Origin: Bacillota bacterium
GTDB lineage: Bacteria; Bacillota; Syntrophomonadia; Syntrophomonadales; Syntrophomonadaceae
Length of the DNA stretch: 8,974 nt
Direction of reading: 5' to 3'
NCBI GenBank assembly: GCA_023395515.1
Contig: JAEWZB010000056.1
Span: forward strand, 1-8,974
The position numbers were made by a program, and so were the translations under genes. The notes beneath the pieces are model-generated. The model was not told the origin of the DNA, ran no database searches, and worked only from the letters and a program-made list of their open reading frames with translations. Shown piece after piece: positions 6,041 to 8,974 of this stretch (its first letter is position 1; each line of letters begins with the position of its first letter).

Positions 6041-6430
6041 GTGGAAATTGCCCAAATAGTAGGACTGGCCTTAGTTACAACTATACTTTTATTAATTCTT
6101 AGACAAGAAAAGCCCGTCATGGCTGTAGTTTTAAGCATAGTCTTCAGTGTTGTTATTTTTACTTTAATGATGGGCAAGATGGGGTCCATAGTTAATGTCA
6201 TGAAGGAGTTAACTAGAAGAGCTGAAATCAATTATTTTTTCCTGGCTACTATCTTGAAAATATTAGGAGTTGCTTATTTGGGGGAATTTGCGGCAGCTAT
6301 ATGCAGTGATGCCGGGGAGCAGGCGGTAGCTAAAAAGGTAGAATTTGCTTCTAAAATAATTATTGCCGTTTTAGCCTTACCTATTATGATAGCAATCTTG
6401 GAATCACTTATGGATTTAATGCCGGGGTAA
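6041..6430 (+). CDS. spoIIIAD: Stage III sporulation protein AD, membrane protein
   Basis: SpoIIIAD is an integral membrane component of the SpoIIIA complex, similar to SpoIIIAC at its N-terminus but longer. The 129-residue product has the expected length (about 130). Hydrophobic segments lie at about 5-20 (QIVGLALVTTILLLIL), 26-43 (VMAVVLSIVFSVVIFTLM), around 66-84 (YFFLATILKILGVAYLGEF), and 106-124 (IIIAVLALPIMIAILESLM). The central KILGVAYLGEFAAAICSDAGE stretch is the family's most recognisable region. The start is GTG 6041 with AAGGGGTG at 6025-6032, about 8 nt upstream. It lies 38 nt after spoIIIAC. Confidence 0.93.
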   Translation: MEIAQIVGLALVTTILLLILRQEKPVMAVVLSIVFSVVIFTLMMGKMGSIVNVMKELTRRAEINYFFLATILKILGVAYLGEFAAAICSDAGEQAVAKKVEFASKIIIAVLALPIMIAILESLMDLMPG

Positions 6431-6456
6431 AAATATTTATTGGGGTGTATTTAATA

Positions 6457-7674
6457 ATGATAAATATTAAAAAGAGAGCTTACCCAGTTAATCTAGCTTT
6501 ACCCCTAAGATACATATTATTAACTTGTATGGTTTTAAGTTTTATATTTCTGCCCGGCTTAAGTGTGCAAGCTGAGGAGGCGGAGCCAGTCTTTTCCTGG
6601 CAAGATACGCTTACCAACTTAGATATAGATTCTCTGGAAGAATATAAGAAGAATATTGATGGAGAGATTACTAATTATTTAGAACATAAGACGGTTAAGG
6701 AATGGCTGGTAGACTTTGTCAAGGGTGACTGGCAATTCAATATCCAGGAAGTAGCCGAGAATATATTGAGCTTTTTATTTAAGGAGATAATGGCTAATTC
6801 CGGCTTATTAGGCAAGATTTTAATTCTCTCAGTTATAGCGGCTTTACTAATCAATTTGCAAAATGCTTTTTCCTCCAGTATCGGTAAAGTTTCGTATTTA
6901 GTCTGTTTTTTAGCTTTGTGTGCCATTGCCTTAGGCTCTTTTAAAGTAGTTTTGACCATCGGGCAAAACACTATAGATAATATGGTGGCTTTCATGATGG
7001 GGATGTTGCCCCAAATGATGGTTTTGGTAGCCGGGTTGGGCAATATTAATGCTTCAGTTATGCTGTTCCCTATATTAATGACGACTGCCACCGCTTTTGC
7101 TAATGCTATTAAAAATATTGTTTTTCCCTTAATTATTATGTCGGCTATTTTAAGCATGGTAAATCACATGTCAGAGACTATTAAAGTAGAAAGGTTAGCT
7201 AAGTTTTTTGGCCAGATGTCGCAGATTACCTTAGGTTTTTTCTTAACCATTTTTGTAGGGATCGTAACTTTAAGAGCCCTTTATGCTTCCGTTCTAGATA
7301 AGGTAGCTTTGCGGACTACTAAGTTTGTAACTGATAATGCTATACCGGTAGTAGGCAAGATGTTTTCAGACACTATCGAAGTAGCCTCCGGTTATGTGGT
7401 GATGCTAAAACAAGCTTTGGGAATTTTCGGGGTATTAATTGTATTTGGTATCGTAATTTTTCCTTTATTAAAAATAGCCGCTATCGCTTTAATATACAAA
7501 ATAACTGCTGCTATTGCCGAGCCTTTAGGGGATGCCCGTACCGCAGCTATTTTAGAAATTATGAGTGCCCATCTATTCTTGATGTTAGCCGCAGTAGCTG
7601 CAGTCGGTTTAATGTTTTTTATAATGATTGCTATTGTGGCCGGTATGTCTAATAGTGCCGTAATGTTAAGGTAG
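6457..7674 (+). CDS. spoIIIAE: Stage III sporulation protein AE, polytopic membrane protein
   Basis: SpoIIIAE is the large multi-spanning membrane protein of the SpoIIIA complex and may form part of the pore, based on family knowledge. The 405-residue product is close to the 399 residues I recall for Bacillus subtilis. It starts with a likely signal peptide (basic KKR, hydrophobic stretch, possible cleavage after VQA near residue 38). A soluble region with SWQDTLTNLDIDSLEEYKK follows. The rest holds about six or seven membrane segments, starting with LLGKILILSVIAALLI and ending with LFLMLAAVAAVGLMFFIMIAIV. ATG 6457 is preferred over GTG 6445 because GGGGTG (6442-6447) would itself contain the GTG and lies 9 nt from the ATG. 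The gene begins 26 nt after spoIIIAD. Confidence 0.95.
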   Translation: MINIKKRAYPVNLALPLRYILLTCMVLSFIFLPGLSVQAEEAEPVFSWQDTLTNLDIDSLEEYKKNIDGEITNYLEHKTVKEWLVDFVKGDWQFNIQEVAENILSFLFKEIMANSGLLGKILILSVIAALLINLQNAFSSSIGKVSYLVCFLALCAIALGSFKVVLTIGQNTIDNMVAFMMGMLPQMMVLVAGLGNINASVMLFPILMTTATAFANAIKNIVFPLIIMSAILSMVNHMSETIKVERLAKFFGQMSQITLGFFLTIFVGIVTLRALYASVLDKVALRTTKFVTDNAIPVVGKMFSDTIEVASGYVVMLKQALGIFGVLIVFGIVIFPLLKIAAIALIYKITAAIAEPLGDARTAAILEIMSAHLFLMLAAVAAVGLMFFIMIAIVAGMSNSAVMLR

Positions 7675-7692
7675 AAATGGTGGTGAGTAGTT

Positions 7693-8277
7693 ATAGAAAT
7701 TTTAACCGAGATAGTAAGGAATGTTTTAGTAATTATTATAGTAGCAAGTTTTTTCGAACTATTGTTACCCGAGGGCAAGGTTAAGCCCTTTGTAAGGTTT
7801 GCTATAGGATTATTTATTCTTATTTCCATATTAAGCCCCACTTTAGGCTACTTGTATAGTGATAAAGATTTCCAAATTGATTTATGGGCCCATACCCAAA
7901 GCCCGATTACCGAAGAAGAAATATTAAAATCGGGAGCTAAAATAAATGAACAAATCATGGGTCAAGGTGATGAGATTCTAAAGCAAAAACTGGAAGGACA
8001 AATAAGTGCAGTAGCTATGCTGGTTCCAGGGGTACAGGAAGTTGAGACTAAGGCCGAGATTTCCGGTAATGGAGCAGTAGCCAATTTACACATTGTAGTA
8101 AGGCCGGAAGTAATAGCAGCAGAAGATGATACGGGGAAAATTGGAGTTTTTTCTAGTCAGCCGGGTAAGTATACTTTGGAAGAAAGAGAAGCTATTCAGG
8201 AAAAGTTATTAAGTGTAGTTAAAAACATGTATGGCTTGGAAGGTACTCAAATACAGGTGGAGTTTGAAGGGGGTTAG
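7693..8277 (+). CDS. spoIIIAF: Stage III sporulation protein AF, with an apparent ATA start codon
   Basis: SpoIIIAF is a membrane-anchored ring-forming protein of the SpoIIIA channel. Read from ATA 7693, the product is 194 residues, near the usual length of about 200. It has two membrane segments (about 9-27, RNVLVIIIVASFFELLL, and 33-54, KPFVRFAIGLFILISILSPTLG) and a soluble C-terminal domain ending GTQIQVEFEGG. The N-terminus (x)EILTEIVRN...ELLLPEG aligns with family starts, as I recall M-SFLTEW for Bacillus, with the initiator Met opposite this ATA. An in-frame TGA at 7684-7686 closes the frame upstream, and the first ATG, GTG or TTG is TTG 7762, which would remove the first membrane segment. 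GGTGGTGA at 7679-7686 is a good ribosome binding site 6 nt before the ATA, and the same octamer serves spoIIIAA. ATA is thus a rare start or a one-base change from ATG at 7695. Confidence 0.85.
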   Translation: MEILTEIVRNVLVIIIVASFFELLLPEGKVKPFVRFAIGLFILISILSPTLGYLYSDKDFQIDLWAHTQSPITEEEILKSGAKINEQIMGQGDEILKQKLEGQISAVAMLVPGVQEVETKAEISGNGAVANLHIVVRPEVIAAEDDTGKIGVFSSQPGKYTLEEREAIQEKLLSVVKNMYGLEGTQIQVEFEGG

Positions 8278-8280
8278 ATA

Positions 8281-8865
8281 ATGTTGGAAGAGTGGATGAG
8301 AAAAGGTAAGGAGGATACTAATCAGAATAAATGGCCCATAGATAATAGTAAGGTCAAGTATCTGTTAGTCATTATCATTTCGCTGGGTTTATTAGCCATA
8401 ATTTGGCCAACTACTAAAGTTCAGCCTGATACTTCCAGTACCGTAAGTGAGCCTAAGCCGGTCGCTTCATCATCTAGTGTAAAAGACAGCCTAACCGGTG
8501 AGTTAGAAAGTATTCTGGCGCAAATAGAAGGGGCTGGGCAAGTAAATGTAAGTCTAACCTTATCTTCAGAAGGAGTAAAAACTTATGCCAGTAATATTAG
8601 GGATGAAAAAAGAGATATACAAGAAACTGATAATCGCGGAACTAAAAAGACTACTACCGAACAGAACATAACTCGCGATTTAGCCGTTTCTTCGGGAAAT
8701 CCCTTATTAGTAGAAGAAAAAAGACCGGATATTCTGGGGGTGTTAGTAGTAGCAGAAGGAGCTAACGACCCCCGCATTACCGAGAAACTAACTAATGCTA
8801 CCGCTACCTTATTAAATATTTCTCCCCATAAAATAACGGTAATGCCTAGGAAAGGAGAGCTATGA
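8281..8865 (+). CDS. spoIIIAG: Stage III sporulation protein AG, ring-forming channel protein
   Basis: SpoIIIAG forms a large oligomeric ring in the space between the mother-cell and forespore membranes, as part of the SpoIIIA-SpoIIQ channel. The 194-residue product has a short charged cytoplasmic start, one membrane anchor (about 26-43, KYLLVIIISLGLLAIIWP), and a Ser/Pro-rich linker. The conserved extracytoplasmic domain starts near ELESILAQIEGAGQVNVSLTLSSEG. A polar region rich in charge and threonine (RDEKRDIQETDNRGTKKTTTEQ) precedes the family hallmark PDILGVLVVAEGANDPRITEKLTNA and a final ITVMPRKGEL. The start is ATG 8281, 3 nt past the spoIIIAF stop, with GAAGGGGG at 8266-8273. The stop overlaps the spoIIIAH start. 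Confidence 0.95.
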   Translation: MLEEWMRKGKEDTNQNKWPIDNSKVKYLLVIIISLGLLAIIWPTTKVQPDTSSTVSEPKPVASSSSVKDSLTGELESILAQIEGAGQVNVSLTLSSEGVKTYASNIRDEKRDIQETDNRGTKKTTTEQNITRDLAVSSGNPLLVEEKRPDILGVLVVAEGANDPRITEKLTNATATLLNISPHKITVMPRKGEL

Positions 8866-8974
8866 TGTTAGTTATTAAGAAAAAGGGACTCATAAGTGTA
8901 ATTATAATGGTATTATTAGTCTTAGGACTAGTCAGTGCCGTTAAAAATTATGGGCCTACCAGTCAACCGCAAGT
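8862..8974 (+). CDS. spoIIIAH: Stage III sporulation protein AH, N-terminal fragment cut by the window end
   Basis: SpoIIIAH is the mother-cell partner that binds SpoIIQ across the intermembrane space. Only about 37 codons are visible: MMLVIKKKGLISVIIMV..., a basic start and one membrane anchor (about 10-25, LISVIIMVLLVLGLVS) leading to a Pro/Gln-containing linker. This fits the family's N-terminus, and the position right after spoIIIAG makes the call secure. Two adjacent ATGs (8862 and 8865) are possible; GGAGAG at 8854-8859 sits better before the second. The first overlaps the spoIIIAG stop as ATGA, suggesting coupled translation. The gene continues past the right edge. Confidence 0.88.
   Translation, partial: MMLVIKKKGLISVIIMVLLVLGLVSAVKNYGPTSQPQ

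Noticed and set aside
7677..7790. ATG at 7677 as a spoIIIAF start
   Set aside because: It is in a different frame from the spoIIIAF coding sequence and that frame soon stops; it would require a frameshift, while ATA 7693 needs none.
6675..7841. Minus-strand open frames at 6675-7157 and 7392-7841
   Set aside because: They are antisense to spoIIIAE and spoIIIAF, which have clear family matches, and the minus-strand proteins look like reverse-complement artefacts of hydrophobic coding sequence.
7762..8277. spoIIIAF starting at TTG 7762
   Set aside because: This start removes the first membrane segment and the conserved (x)EILTEIVRN N-terminus that is plainly encoded upstream, and there is no ribosome binding site in front of it.

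Overview
This window looks like a chromosomal segment of a low-GC, endospore-forming member of the Firmicutes (Clostridia-like). The main evidence is an almost complete spoIIIA sporulation operon (spoIIIAA to spoIIIAG plus the start of spoIIIAH). AT-rich coding sequence, GGAGG-type ribosome binding sites and a 30-nt CRISPR repeat ending in ATTTAAAT, as in clostridial type I-B systems, fit this. I cannot name a genus from the sequence alone.

Layout, left to right. (1) 1-1292: the leader-distal part of a CRISPR array with 20 repeats and 19 complete spacers. It runs off the left edge, and no cas genes are in view. The last three repeats (from 1135) are decayed, which puts the leader to the left, outside the window. 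Spacer 18 contains a textbook intrinsic terminator in the sense of array transcription. (2) 1293-1675: a short intergenic region with an 11-bp-arm dyad overlapping a plausible promoter, followed by a small XRE-type repressor-like gene with a cysteine-rich tail. (3) 1728-3839: a transmembrane methyl-accepting chemotaxis receptor with a dCache-like sensor, closed by a strong intrinsic terminator at 3861-3905. (4) 3906-8974: a putative sigma-E-type promoter and then the spoIIIA operon, all on the + strand and tightly packed. The one exception is a 327-nt gap between spoIIIAB and spoIIIAC, occupied by a roughly 309-bp foldback element made of concentric inverted repeats.

The SpoIIIA proteins build the channel between mother cell and forespore (the 'feeding tube', with SpoIIQ on the forespore side). 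SpoIIIAA is the ATPase; AB, AC, AD and AE are membrane platform components; AF, AG and AH are ring-forming proteins.

I found no clear new multigene system. The best leads are the terminator-bearing spacer at the old end of the CRISPR array, two spacers taken 5 nt apart from near-identical targets, the alternating repeat variants, the foldback element inside a core sporulation operon, and spoIIIAF, whose conserved N-terminus aligns with an ATA codon and has no ATG, GTG or TTG available.
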